DNA of 64,000 nucleotides from Hydnum rufescens UP504 (Eukaryota; Basidiomycota; Agaricomycetes; Cantharellales; Hydnaceae), in contig MU129133.1 of the NCBI GenBank assembly GCA_014904985.1, forward strand, positions 29,483 to 93,482, read 5' to 3'. Within the stretch, counting starts at the first letter, position 1. Every line of letters begins with the position of its first letter. The position numbers and the translations under genes were made by a program. Shown here piece by piece: positions 11,264 to 24,500 of this stretch. The notes under the pieces were generated by a model that was not told where the DNA came from, searched no databases, and worked only from the letters and a program-made list of their open reading frames with translations.

Positions 11264-14200
11264 GTGTTATTTTTCTTTGCCCATGTTGCCAATGGATTTA
11301 ATCCTCACTATAACTTGACCTCAGGGCACAGCAAGAAGAGGGGGCATCTTCCCTCACCCCCATTGAATACAAGAGAGGCTAAGAGACAGCTAGCCATGCA
11401 TAAACAACATGAGCGAACCCGCAAAGCAGCCATGTCTAATGACTGTTGGTTTACATCTTTCTTTGGAATCAAAATAGCACTAAGGCTTGCATGACCCTAG
11501 GTTTCATTAAGAAAACAGACTATTCTTGGATTCCCCATAAAGATTGTTTGTACCAGTCTTCTCCTCTGATGTGAATTAGACTTATACATTATTCCATTCC
11601 AGTGTTCAATGGGGACAAAGACAGTCTTCTACATCCCACTTTTAATGTGTGGAAAAATTATGATTATAATGGTTATGATGTACTTCACAAACAAAATAAT
11701 GGAAAAAATGATACATGGCCACAGAAAGTTCCCATTGATATAAAAATGCAATGTTGCAAGAATTTTTGAGATAAGACTATGTGGGAACAAGCTCCATGTT
11801 GTGCAGTATGTGGCTGTCAACATCAGAGTGCAACTATATGGAAGTATTATATCTCTGGGGATGCTGTTGAACCTGGTTATGGTTTAGACCTCTTGCAAAT
11901 AACAGACCAAAATATTGTTCAGTCTTCACAAGAGTTCATGTTTGGTAATCAAGCTATAGATTCACTTATGCTTGTGGCATCTGGCATACAGATCGATTCT
12001 AATTCACATGAGACTACCATCCAAGTTTGTGATCAATGTCATGCAGCTTTATCATCAAAGCCACATCCCAAGCTTCCAAAGTTTGCTCTCAAAAATAACC
12101 TTTATTGTGGGCACCTTCCTGATGAACTTAAAGATATCACTTGGATTGAAGAAAAGGTTTGTGCCATTTACTGGGCTTCTGCCTATGTGACAAAATTGTA
12201 TCATTCAGATGATCCTTGAAATCCTTACATTTTTCATGGGAACACATGTGCCCACTCTCAGAATGTAATATCTACAGCTACTGTGCTTCCATGTACCCCA
12301 GCTGATGTCAATGATATGTTGTCAGTAGTTTTTGTTGGCCCTGGATCTACTGTGCCAAAAACTTGCTTGAAGAATATCTTCCGGATTCATAAGGAGAAAG
12401 TTCGACAGTTTCTGCAATGGCTAATTAACAACAACCAACTTTATCAGGGCTTTACCATTGATGAATCCATTTTAGATCAATATGATGATGATGATGCACT
12501 CCCAGGCATTGAAAGTCATGTTATTTTTAATCAGACAGATCATGCACAAGAAATTTTTGAACAAGACACTGCTGGTATATCTGCACATCCAGCCTCCCAG
12601 CTTTATAGTTCCCAAGATGAGGGAAATCCTAATATGTCAATGCATGTAATGTTGGAATCAACAGGAGTTTGTGATCCTGATGGTGCATCTATACCTGCTC
12701 AGACTATTCTTGGATCAGCACTTCACAATGTAGGACAAAACACTGCTGACTTATACATACATCGAAGTGTAGACCCCATTCCAGAATACAATAATCCAAA
12801 ATTGTTCCCAGGAATGTTCCCTACATTGTATCCCTTTGGCATTGGAGGATTTGAAGATGAGGCTCAAGAAATACCCATATCTTTACAGGCCCAGGTTAAC
12901 TATTACTTTGATTTAGAAGACCATGCATTTTGGTATCACTGCTCATTCATGTTCATAGCTTTGAATATCTATCAGTGCCATGCTTCTCACTTGCACAGTG
13001 CCCTCACAGTGAAGAAATCAGATTATGATTACATAGCTCAAAAGTTAGTATCCCTCAGTCCTGAGTTAATTCAAAGAGTAGCTAAACACATTGAGAATGA
13101 AGGGAAGATCAGTGATCTCTCCTCTCAAGAAAAAAATGTAATGACACTTCTAAAACAAGTTAACACTGTCTCTGCAAAGATTCCTGGTTCATCTGCCTCA
13201 AAACTTCAAGTTCGAAATGAAATACATGCTTATATGGGTTATTTTGGTTTACCTCATCTTTATATGACTTTGAACCCAAGTGCCAGTCACAGCCCCATTT
13301 TTCAGGCTATGTATGGAGATGATCTGGTAGATTTATCTTTATGATATCCACAACTGGTTGATGCTGCTCAGCATGCAATATGACTTGCTCAAGATCCTGT
13401 TGCTGGAGCTGATTTCTTTGATTTCTCCATTGAAAACACATTCAAGTATCTTCTTGGGTGGGACCATCAGAAAAAAAAGAGTACAGACTCAGGAGGAATA
13501 TTTGGAAAACTTCAGGCTTACTATGGAACAGCTGAATTTACAGAATGTGGACAATTGCATGGGCATTTCTTAATCTGGTTAATGGGAGGTCTAAACCCCT
13601 CAGATGTACATGCTAAGATGAAATTGGACACTCAATGGAAAGAACAATTTTTTGACTTCTTTGAGGACATCATACATCATCATTTACCTGAAACAGATGA
13701 TGAGATCTTGCCAAATTATGAGCCTTGTGCTGAATGACCACCAGACCCAGATGACCCTACTTTTAATGCAGATTTTATTGCAGAAATTAAACTGTGTGGT
13801 GAAGCATTACAGCATCATACATGTAGGGATGTGTGTCACAAATATGGTCATCCAGATGATTGCTGGTTTCTTTTTCCCCATGAAGTTGTAGAGCAATCTT
13901 ACTTTGATGACACCACAAATTCAATTATACTGAAATGTCTTGATGGAACTGTGAATTATTTCAATCCCCATCTCCTTGTGTTTTGCCATCATAACCATGA
14001 TCTGAAATGCATATTATCAGGAAAGAGTGCAAAAGCTGCTATGTTCTATATATCTGACTATATTACCAAAAATGATGAGAAAATGCATCAAGTTCTTACT
14101 ATGCTTTCAAAAGCTGTAGCTGCATGTCCTCCTTCTGGTTCTGAAGAACCTGCAACCCAGAAAGCTTGAACACTCTTACATAAATGCTTGGCTATGATGA

Positions 14201-17200
14201 TACGAATGCAGAATGTACATGCACAACAAGCAGTTCATTATCTTTGTGGCTTTGGTGATAGAATAAAGTCACACTCCTCAGTCCCAATGCTGTCCAATTG
14301 AATAACAACTTACCTTGAACAGAAACTTATGGCAGTTGAAAATGTTAACCTGACTGCTAATACTGGAGATCAAAGTGATAACATAAATCATGATGAGCTA
14401 GACAATGATGCTTCTGACATAGAGCCAGTAGAAGTTCATATCACAACAGATGAAGATGGGAACCTGTATCAATGTGACCAAGTAGATGATTACATTTATC
14501 ATGATGATCAATTAGCAAATATAAACTTCTATGATTTCATTTGCTGCTACTGAAAAGAAAAATGTCATGGAGGGAAGTTCAAAGAAGAAGGTGGATATTA
14601 CACACACTATAGCCTTTTGAAACCACACTCTCAACACAAGTCACACATGCTGCTTGAAGTTACAAATCCAAAGAACAAGCAACCCACAAAAGGGAAAATC
14701 CCCTGAATTATTGGATCTTCAATTCCTTGGAGATCAAATGATGAACAATACTATTTTATGTTCATGCTTGCACACTTTCTGCCCTTTTCTGCTAAAAAAC
14801 CTATGTCTCTGATAAATGGAAGCCTACAAACTACATTTGATTCATCAGCTTTCACATCCTGGAGTATGGAAGTGATGGGCAACTGGGATGCAATCCATGA
14901 ATGTGAAGATGAAAGAGATGCAGAATGTCTCCGGAAAAAAGAAAATGCTATTAAGAAAACAAAAGATACAATGAAGTTTAGTCAAGAAGAACTTCCTCCT
15001 GAATATCTGAATGATCCATCTGCTTTCCAGGTAGCTTCATTGAACTCAGCTTGCAGTTTACTGGATAATGCTTCACTTCAAACCAAAATTGCTTTAATGG
15101 AAGGAAATTGGATGCAAGCATCAAATTCTAACTCAGGTGTGAAAACTAGTACCCAAAATTTACCATTTCCATCAATAGCAAAGATGTCTCCCTTAATGCA
15201 TCAGTGGAAAGGACAAATAAGGAATCAGGAAGTACTTGTTGCTAATAAATGTTGATCAAATTTAGATCCAACAAGACAGACATCAGATTATTCAGAACCC
15301 CTTGCAACATCCTCTTCTGAAGAAACAATGATTCTTGATCAGCCTATGGCACATAACCAAGTACCTATAACACAAACTTCCCATGCAACTATGGAAATTA
15401 CCCAGACATGGAATGATGCATTACATCATATTGAACTGCAATGGAAGTTAAATGAAAAACAATTTGCAGCATTTCAAATAGCAGCCAGATGGTTTCAAAC
15501 AATCTTAAAAGAGTCTAAAACAGGATTAGTGAAATCAAGGCCACTTCGGATGTTTCTGACAGGCCCAGGTGGCACTGGAAAAACTCATGTTGTGAATGCT
15601 CTGAAAGAACTCATGAAGATGTATAGTTGTGGACACAGAATTCGTTTCTTGGCACTGGCTGGAGGGGCGGCTGGGTTGATTGGTGGTCAAACAATTCACA
15701 CAGGACTAGGAATCAAAATTCACACCAAAGGGACAGACAAAAGTCTCAAGTATGGAAAAGACTTTGATGTTGAAATACCATTTCACAAGAGAGAGGAATT
15801 ATGAGCTGAATGGAAAAATGTTGACTTTCTTCTGATAGATGAAGTGTCTATGGTGAGTGCAGAACTTCTTTGTGAATTGGATGCAGTTCTTCACTATGCT
15901 CAAGAATGTGATGATTGGTTTGGTGGTATTAATATTATATTCAGTGGAGACTTTTACCAGCATCCCCCTGTAGGAGCTCAAAATTTATATGTTCCAATCA
16001 CTTCCAGGAAGACCAGACAGTCTAAGACTGAAGAAAAAGCATGATATGGATGTATGGCTTGGAAGCAAGTAGACACCATTATCGAATTATCTGAGCAAAA
16101 ATGCATGGCAGAAGATCCTCAATATGGTCAAGCTGTATTGCACTTGAGACAAAGAAGTTGTGATTTACATGACCTTCAACTCTTTAACTCAAGATTAATC
16201 AAATCATCACTCAACCCAGATGGTGTTGACTTGGGCAGCCCTGAACATGTTGATACAACTGCTATTGTTGAATGAAACAAAACATGATTTTTGTTAAATT
16301 CTGAAAAAGCTAAGGCAAATACAAGGCATGATCAAGCTTCTTTAATCACATGTGTTGCAAAACATGTCTACAGAGGCAGGAGTAACAACACAGGAAGGCA
16401 GTTAGTCCAGGAATCTGAACATATGCACCTCAAGTACAATGATGTAGATGCTGAACTTCCACCAACACTGGAATTATACATAGATGCACCAGTTATCCTA
16501 TGGAATAGAAATGTATGCCAAGAACTATGGATTTCAAATGGAAGTCAAGGCTTTCTTAGAGCTGTTGAACTTGAGGAAATATATCCTAGAGAATTTTTTG
16601 CCAGTCTGGTCCTAGTTGAATTTCCTGACAGTCCAGTTGAACTTAATGGTCTGCCAAAAGGCTATTTTCCATTAGAACCTATATCCTGTCCTGTCTCCCA
16701 GATAATGATCAATCCTACTACTGGTCAAAAATTCAAATTGGAAGTTGTATGCTATCAAGTACCTATCCAACCTGGCTTTGCTGTCACTGGTCATTCTGCA
16801 CAAGGAAAGACTTTGCCCAGCATTGTAACAGACATAACTGCAGGAGGATCAGGTGCATATGTTGCAGTTTCTAGGGCCAAAACATGTTATGGTTTAGCAA
16901 TCACCAAAGAAATACAATCTCTCAGTCAGTTGAACAGACCACTTGATTGGCATCTTGTAAAAGAGATGGAGCAACTAAAAATACTGGAACACAATACCTT
17001 AATTCTTCATGGATTTTCATCAAAAGCAATGTTACCTGTGGTGGATCCTGAAGCAGAATCGATGAAACAGAGACCACAGATAAACTTTTTAGAAGATCAT
17101 CAAGCCATAAGGAAGAGAAAGTCACCTGAAAAATCATCTACTCAATCTAAACATAAAAAACTAAATATGGTACACCCATTTACACAAAATGAACAAATGC

Positions 17201-18267
17201 TTGGATGCTGTTGGGATGCAAACAACTGGTCTTGTGCATATGATTCTGTCATTGTCCCTCTATACCACTTAATATGTGAACAATCTTCTCACTGGCAAAT
17301 GACCTTCAGTGAATTGGGAACTCTGCCAGATCAGATCTTAACTTGGATAAGAGCCTGGGAATCAAGTCCATCCAATCCTGATCAAAATGCACTTCATGCA
17401 TTCCATGACTATTTACATGACCAACTCCACTTTCAAGATCCTCATACATTTGTCAGAACTGGAAATGCATTAGTTTCTGTACTTGCTGTATGGCAGGCTT
17501 TAACTGAGAATTCTCAGCCTACAGTGTTCTTTACCATGCAATGTGCAAACTGTGAACAAGAAATCATTTCAACTATGCCACAACAACTGTCAGACTTTGC
17601 TATATATGATGCTGTTAAAAAAGCACACGAACTTCAAACTTCTCCTAGTCCTCTGCAAAATTTTGAGATATGTCAAGTTCAATGGACTGATTGGTATCTT
17701 GGATTGTTGCTGTCTTTATTGACATCAGCCACCATCAACAGTCTACCAATGTGTTGTGTTTCTTGTGATACTCATGGGCTATGGAAGATGAATGTTACTT
17801 TTGTACATACTCCTCCATTTCTCCATGTTGACATTGACAAGTTTGACTCCCTCTGCCCAGCATTATCAATCTCAGGATTGCTTATTGAAACAAATGCACC
17901 TATAAAATATAATCTGGTCTCCATTATATACTTTGGGCATGCACATTTTACTTCCCAAATTATCACCCAAAATGACAAAATTTGGGGTTATGATGGACAA
18001 AGGAATAATGGTATGGTAATATATGATGGACAACTGGATATGCACACATGTAGACTTCAAACATTATATGGAAATAAAGCTTATATACTGATATATGCTC
18101 TTCAGGACATCCATATGTAACAAATTCTGATGCCATTTTTGCTTCCATGCACAAACACACTTTAAACCCATTTGTTCTGAGGCATCTTCCTCATCTTCCA
18201 CTGTAAAGGGCCCTGGAAAGCTTCCAACTGTCGGTATCCCTTTTGTGTTTTTTATTGACTGCTGCCA
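11264..18267 (+). mobile_element. Helitron (rolling-circle transposon), ends not resolved
   Basis: The coding content is diagnostic: a Helitron-like N-terminal region, a two-tyrosine HUH Rep motif and a PIF1-family helicase in one frame. I found no confident 5' TC or 3' CTRR-plus-hairpin terminus, so the limits given are the outermost linked coding region on the left and the left TSD of the short hAT insertion on the right. CG dinucleotides are visibly scarce over most of this stretch. A piece covering 17862-18420 is repeated inverted at about 32340-32895. Confidence 0.8.
11461..18120 (+). pseudogene. Helitron Rep/helicase polyprotein with C-terminal USP-like peptidase, 15 in-frame TGA
   Basis: One frame runs from 11461 to a TAA at 18118-18120. 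Order: Cys-rich start (APCCAVCGCQH), a DUF6570-like segment (LPKFALKNNLYCGHLPDEL), Helitron N domain (LFPGMFPTLYPFGIGGF), HUH motif QLHGHFLIWL (His codons at 13558 and 13564), catalytic FYISDYITK (Tyr at 14047 and 14059), PIF1 Walker A GPGGTGKT (15562-15585), Walker B LLIDEVSM, GDFYQHPPVG, VTGHSAQGKTL and VAVSRAKT. It then has a Cys-protease-like block NNWSCAYDS (Cys at 17233) with a His box GHAHFTSQI and IWGYDG. TGA occurs at 11572, 11767, 12217, 13342, 13381, 13735, 14167, 14299, 14551, 14704, 15253, 15802, 16042, 16273 and 16285. There is no TAA, TAG or frameshift. An upstream piece in another frame (11264-11460) may be a first exon. Confidence 0.85.
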
Positions 18268-18275
18268 GGAACTAC

Positions 18276-19188
18276 TAGTGTTGCCACGACTCGTGCTTGA
18301 AGTCGGCTTGAGCTGTGAGTCGAGTCAGATACAAGCCAAGCCAAGTTGCGGCGAAGTTGAGCCCAGCTGTCAAATTGACCTGCCAAGCCGAGCTGATTGA
18401 GTTGACTCGAGTCGACTTGAGTCGAATAAGAATATACAATGAGTCTTTCACAAAAAATGACCCCATTTCTCACTATACTGTGGTTCCATGACTTCTAAAC
18501 CCTTAAAGTTAGATAATTCTCTTTCCCATGACATGGTTAGGTGGCAAAAGGATCCCCAATCTAGAACACATGACTCATCACTCGTCCACTTATCTAACCA
18601 TCTGATGCTTGTTCCAGTCCCATTCCTCACTCTCAGTCTCCAGCATCCAGTGCTAAGTGCCTATGGTAGGTTGTAAGTTCACCTAAAAATTCAAGGTGTA
18701 CTTTACCTGCTTGTATCCCCAAAGTTCATTTGTAAAAATTGAGAAATTCCTCTTAACTCTCACTGCTCCTACATGCATGACCAAGCATACTTCTGAAAAT
18801 TCACTGTCCTTCCTGCCCTCAAGGGATGTAGACTTTTCCCACATGGTTTTGTGTGGATGGATGATCCCCCTCTTGAGGCAACCCCTTCCTTGCAAGCACA
18901 TATTTTCTTCAAGACTCGCACCAAAACACGCAGCCAACTTCAGACAGATCTGATGGAAGTGCTGCAGTGCTACAAATACTGCAGTTCATGCCATCAGTTA
19001 TCGGTGACCATGAGAACTAACAATGTTACATAATAGGATTCATGTTGGATCGACTCGAGTTGACTTGAGTCAACTTCGTGACTCTGCTTGTGCTCGACTC
19101 TTGGGTTCAAAGCTGAAGCTGACGGAAACCGCCAGAAGTTGAACAGAGTCAAGCAGAAGCTGAGTGGAGCCGAGTCGCAGCAACCCTA
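18276..19188. mobile_element. Non-autonomous hAT derivative, 913 bp
   Basis: Flanked by a perfect 8-bp TSD, ggaactac, at 18268-18275 and 19189-19196. The left end TAGTGTTGCC is identical to that of the hAT at 5869; the right end GCAGCAACCCTA is a diverged inverted copy. Both subterminal regions carry gactcgagtcgacttgagtc-type repeats like the autonomous element. There is no transposase frame. It lies just after the Helitron ORF. The inverted copy near 32.4 kb carries the same insertion at the same site, so this hAT entered before that duplication. Confidence 0.88.
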
Positions 19189-19196
19189 GGAACTAC

Positions 19197-19925
19197 TGTG
19201 AAGGCTCATCATGTCCAGAAATCTCCTGTTTCATAATACCTGCACTACCCAGTTTTTATATTGATGGTTCATCAAAAATTATTGTAATCCATTAGCTCTG
19301 ACCCGCACGACTTGGTGAGTACTGTGTCTATCATGACTATTGTCCATTCCCCATTGACCCCCCATCCATCATGAAATTATTGCCTATTTATAGAGAATTC
19401 ATAATGTATCAAATCAGCACAGTAAGCAGAGTCCGTCTTCTTGTAGATACCCTTGTCTTGACTTCGGCACTACTTCTCCCAAGGTCTGCACATCAGTCAC
19501 TGTGCAAACCTTTGCGCATTGAGTCTATTCTTGTAGGTCTTGCCACATATCCTGCCCGCAGATCCATCATACTCATAATTCCCCCTGCATTTTACAGTGA
19601 GCACCAATCTCTATCTTGGGATCGTCATAGTCTCTCTGTGTCCTTCTTCCATCTTATTCCTCTCACACACTTGGATTCGGAGCCGATTCCAAGTTGCCTT
19701 TGATGGCGCAGGCTGACTTTCCATGTTTTTTCAAGCTGCCTGCTGGTGATGGCACCGAAAATGCCAATGATATAGAATGCACCAAGAGCACTCTTTCACG
19801 ACAGTGCACTATACCATCTGGCATCTTATCCCTCTTGGAACCTGCATCAGTGCCTGCTCATGGTCACACTCCCCAGGAGTGATCAGTAATACTTAATTTT
19901 ATCTCATGCACCCTGACACCACCAC
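19197..19925 (+). other. Region before the membrane-protein ORF, no firm gene
   Basis: Two open plus-strand frames (19371-19703, with LLVDTLVLTSALLLPRSAHQ; 19694-19882, with FKLPAGDGTENANDIECTK) may be exons of a host gene, but I recognise no family and see no clear splice chain. Confidence 0.3.
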
Positions 19926-20056
19926 ATGTTCCCTCCTACTCTTTGGTTGGTGATGAGCGCCCCCACTGCCCAGCAAGCCCTCCTTGCCATCCTCCTCCCC
20001 CTCGCCTTCCTTCTCCTCTTAACTCTCCTTCATCCTGCCTATTACCATCTCCGCGG

Positions 20057-21434
20057 TGTTGGAGGGATAAATCCCTACACCATAGAAATCCTCATCCGAG
20101 GCCATTTTCCCTACGAATGAATCAATTATATGTCACTGTGCTCATTTAATTATATCGCCATTCGTTTATTCATGAAATCAATTGGATTCCTACCCTTTCC
20201 AACCCATAATATTGCCTCATTCCTTTACTATGTCCACCAGTCAATTTATTGACCATCCGTCGGACTTCAACAGTCCACATCAAAAAAGGGGCAGTTTATG
20301 CCCTACTTCAAGTCCATTTTCTTTGGACAAGGCAATTCAACTTGCCATCTTTCTTCAAGACTGGGTGACTTGCCTGCTCTTCCAAGTCATCCTACTGCCT
20401 TAAGGGCGACAGATTGTGATAACGATGCGGACCAGGCCTAGTTCCAATTCTGGACTCGCGGATTCATCACATGATCCAGATAGGGGCTGCACTACTCTGA
20501 AGGAGTATTTTTCGAATTTCTCCGTCAGTTTTGATCGGATCGACTCGAAACGACCGCGCCCAGAAAGATACGAATCGTACCTATCGAACGGTACCAAACA
20601 CGAAACGAACGGATCAAAAATGCGGTCCCTGTAACAATATCTTTCCATGATTCATACTCTGAAGGAGTATTTTTCGAATTTCTCCGTCAGTTTTGATCGG
20701 ATCGACTCGAAACGACCATGCCCTGAAAGCTGTTAAATATGCGCATCGAACGGTACTAAGGGCAAAACGAGCGGACGCGAACTCCATTTTTCACAAGACA
20801 ACTCCCTCGCCATGACTCCCCCTTTGCTCCACCATTCAAAATAGCGAATTACTTCCGGCCCTCTTATGTCCGATGGAGAAGACCCTCAGGGCGACCTATT
20901 CCACTTTTCCTTAAGGGAACTTGTCCAGGTTTGAAGGAGGAATAGCATGTAATGTGTCAATCTCCCCTTTTATCTTGAAATTGGAATATCTCCATCAGTT
21001 TTCAAGATTTTAACTTGATTTCTTTTTCTCTGTGTGTCCCTTAAGTCCGACATTTTCACTTTCTATTGAGTCGAAGTCTGTATTGTATATTAGGTGCAGC
21101 TAGCACACAAATTCATTAGTTCTCCCCCTCCCTCCAGTTTGAAGCTCCTTGAACAGCTGCTGGTCCCTGGGTGATTTCTCACTACAAAAAGCGAATTCTA
21201 ACTACACTTTGACTAAGGTCTCAAGAAGAGATTCTTAGGGTGTGGTAATTTGACTGAAAGACACATTCTCACTTAATTGCTTGGGCTTTGTTGGCTCACT
21301 GCAATTTCCCCTGTTCAAAAGACCTTCCCCCACTCGGACCTGAACATCTGGATTAGATCTGTGATCCCCACTTTCGTCCCCGGCTCAACATCGTGGACAG
21401 TAGTTGGATTGGTTTAATAACCATCCTGCTTACA
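20057..21434 (+). repeat. 5' LTR of the gypsy element
   Basis: TG...CA ended. By eye it differs from the 3' LTR at four bases and one single-base indel (a C-run near 20860). All four substitutions are CG/TG alternations. It contains two tandem copies of a roughly 125-bp motif (about 20508-20632 and 20668-20790) that also occurs in unrelated repeats in this window. Confidence 0.93.
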
Positions 21435-21519
21435 AATTGGTGGTCCTTACAGGGGATCTTAAGTATCTCAATTCGGACCCCTATTATCAATACTTGGAAC
21501 AAATTCCCACATCTCAACA

Positions 21520-24500
21520 ATGTCTTCACCGGCATTCACTCGCATGCCTGGACCTCATTCCAGAGATGCCCCCAGGTTTACTGGAAAACGGATTCTACAC
21601 TTCCTTGCGGAATATGAATTCTGTACGTCCATGGCGGGCCTTACACCAGCCCAGACGGTCCGCCAAATCACTCGTTACTGTGACACAAAGTCCGAGCGAT
21701 TCATCGAGACACTCGATGAATACTTGGGCGACAATTGGGCGGATTTTAAGACTCAATTACTCGAGTACTATCTGTCTGAAGAGGAAAAACCGTATTACAA
21801 GATCGATCACCTCATCAAACTAGCTAGGAGGAGTCGTAATTTAACGTCTATCCAAAAGTTTGATGAATATATTTGCGAGTTTAAAGTTATCGCAAAGGTG
21901 CTTGAAGATCGCCAGTCTCTATCTGAGACTGATAAACACAACTATTTTTGGAGAGGTCTGAAGCCTCGTACCTTTCGCGAAAATGTCGCCAATGTCCTCA
22001 TGAATCTTGAATTGTGGACGGACTTGACGAAACCCCCGCCTATGAACAAGGTCATTAGCACCGTTAAAACCCATCTTAAACGAGATCTTTACTGTGTTGT
22101 TGATGATGATGAAAGCCTGGAAGTCTTGAGCGAGACGGGCGTATCGAGTTCCTCGGATTTGGACGACGAGTCCTCGATGTCTGATTCGGATGTCGAGAAA
22201 GATACTAGTTGATCTAAGTCTAAGAAACGTTGCGTTAGACTTGAGTTGAAGGTCAAGAGAGAAGAACCTACCGTGAAGCTCCAACAGGAAGCTAAGCCCC
22301 AGGCGCAGGAGCCTGGGGACACGTCAAAATCGAATATCGATGACCTTGTCGATAAGATCGGCCATTTGACGATTGCGATCGAGGCGGATAGGTCAACAAA
22401 GAGGCCTCCTAGGCCTTCTGGATCATCAATAACGTGTTTCATGTGCACAGAGAACGGGCACTCACTGAGGGACTGCCTGGAAACCAAGGCCTTTATCGCA
22501 AAGAAAATCTTGAAGTTTTCGCACGAAGGTTGTCTCGTGAAGTTTGATGGATCGGATTTGCCTTGAGGCGACGTAGATAAAGGAGGCGTTGCCCGAGTCC
22601 TACAGGAACAGATAGCAAACACGTCTAATGTTGAGGCAGATAACTTACCAAAGTACAACTCCTTCAACCACGAGTTCGCGACGTTTGGGGAGTACGAGTA
22701 CGATGTTTTCCTGGCTGAACGAGCGCAAAACTGAGGCCAGAAGAGAACTGAGCCATACGATAAGGAAGATCTGAAAGGAAAGCGACCCGAGCGATCCAAA
22801 TGACCTAATTGCGCCTATGTGGAAGTCCCTAGTAAAGATGCAAGTCAGCAAAAGACTTCGTTGCCACAAGATAAGACACCTAGCTCGTCCAAACACGATG
22901 CCCGTGCATCGGATGAACAGAAAGGTTTACCTGAGTCTGTCAAGCAGCCCGTAACCATCTTGAAGCGGGATAAAGCTCTTCCTGATGAAGATGTCGTGAT
23001 GGGTGATGGAACGCCGACTAGTCCTCGTGTCCACAACCCGCCGGGTATGAATTTGCACAAGGAAAAAGAGCCTAAGTCAAAAAGAAAGGTTAGGCCCACA
23101 CTAGAGGATGTCACAGTCCGCGAAAAGGATGACTTACCGAAGAAGCGAGCTTCGCCCGCATACCGATTCGCCAGCGAGTTACAAGAAGCTGTACACGTTG
23201 AAGATCTGTTCAAGTCTTTGATGGAGAAACAAGTATCCGTTAGGCTCGGCGACGTCCTTGGGTCTTCCTTTGAGCTGTGTAGGCGGCTGCAGATTGCTAC
23301 TAAAACCCAGAGGGTGCCAGTTGCGGCAGAGGATCCACGAGTCAAGAACGTTGAGGTTTCGATTAGCTCAGCAGAGTACGGAATCAAACCACTTGATGCC
23401 AAAAAGGGACCTAAGCGCCCATATGTCAATCGTCCTCCAAAAGACATACGTACTATTGGTTTAATCCAAGTCGACTCCGATGACGAAACATCAGATGACT
23501 ATCTTTCTGATGATACTGAATATACGTCGAATACCGATGATCAAGCTGAGGAATATTATAAAAGACAGCTTGAAATTGAACATGACCGAGTCTTCAATAT
23601 GAAAAATTCGGATTATTCGTTTAGCCCGTCTTTTTTGGCTATGGTAACGGCTAAAATCCAAGGCACAATTATGGGTCGATCCTGTACAATGTTAATCGAT
23701 AATGGAAGCGAATTGAACATGATGGGACAGGCGACTCAAGTCAAATTGGAGCTCCCGATGGATCCTTCAGGAAAGGACTGGCATCTGCGTGGAGTTTCTG
23801 GCCACCAAGTTAATCTTGTTGGGCTTTGTCGTGACGTTCCAGTACACGTTGGAGGAGTTCCACTCCACCACAATTTCTTTATAACACCCGACGATATTGG
23901 GTCCAAAGAAGTAATTCTAGGACAACCATGGTTATTTTCGTACTTGGCCAGAATCGATTACACTCACGGATCTGGGATGAATCTCCAAATATGGCAAGAC
24001 GGAGATCGAGACACCAGACGTTCCGTTAAAGTGACGCTGCCAATAATGTCGGCACCTAGGAACATCCTTCCTATTGAATTAGTCAAATGTCATGCGAAGT
24101 CTGGTTCAAGCAGCTGTTCTGCTGAAGTGGAAACCTTTGAAGAAATTCCGGAATTTCCTACAAATATATCTTCAATTCTGTCGGACATGGGAGGCAAGCT
24201 TATAAAGCTGAGGCCTGTTAACCATGACCCAGACATTCTCAATCAAGCTTTACACACACCTGTCATTCTTGATGCCCTCCGAACAGCGTATCATGTTCAA
24301 AACTTGATCCAGGACAACCAATTGGAGGCTCGATTAATGAAAGCCCTTATAAATAATGGTCTTTCATTCGCCCATACAATAGGTCCGGCCAAGGAGATCG
24401 CAAGATATATCATGGGCAACTGGAAATACAAACCTGTTGGGAAGAAAGTCCATCCGGTAGCGTCGTATAATCCAGATTTTCGCGCCTTGGTCTTCAATCC

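Noticed and set aside
20400..20648. 70-80 codon frames inside the gypsy LTRs (both strands), repeated at 29765-30013
   Set aside because: They are identical because the LTRs are; no motif and no start context. LTR shadow frames.
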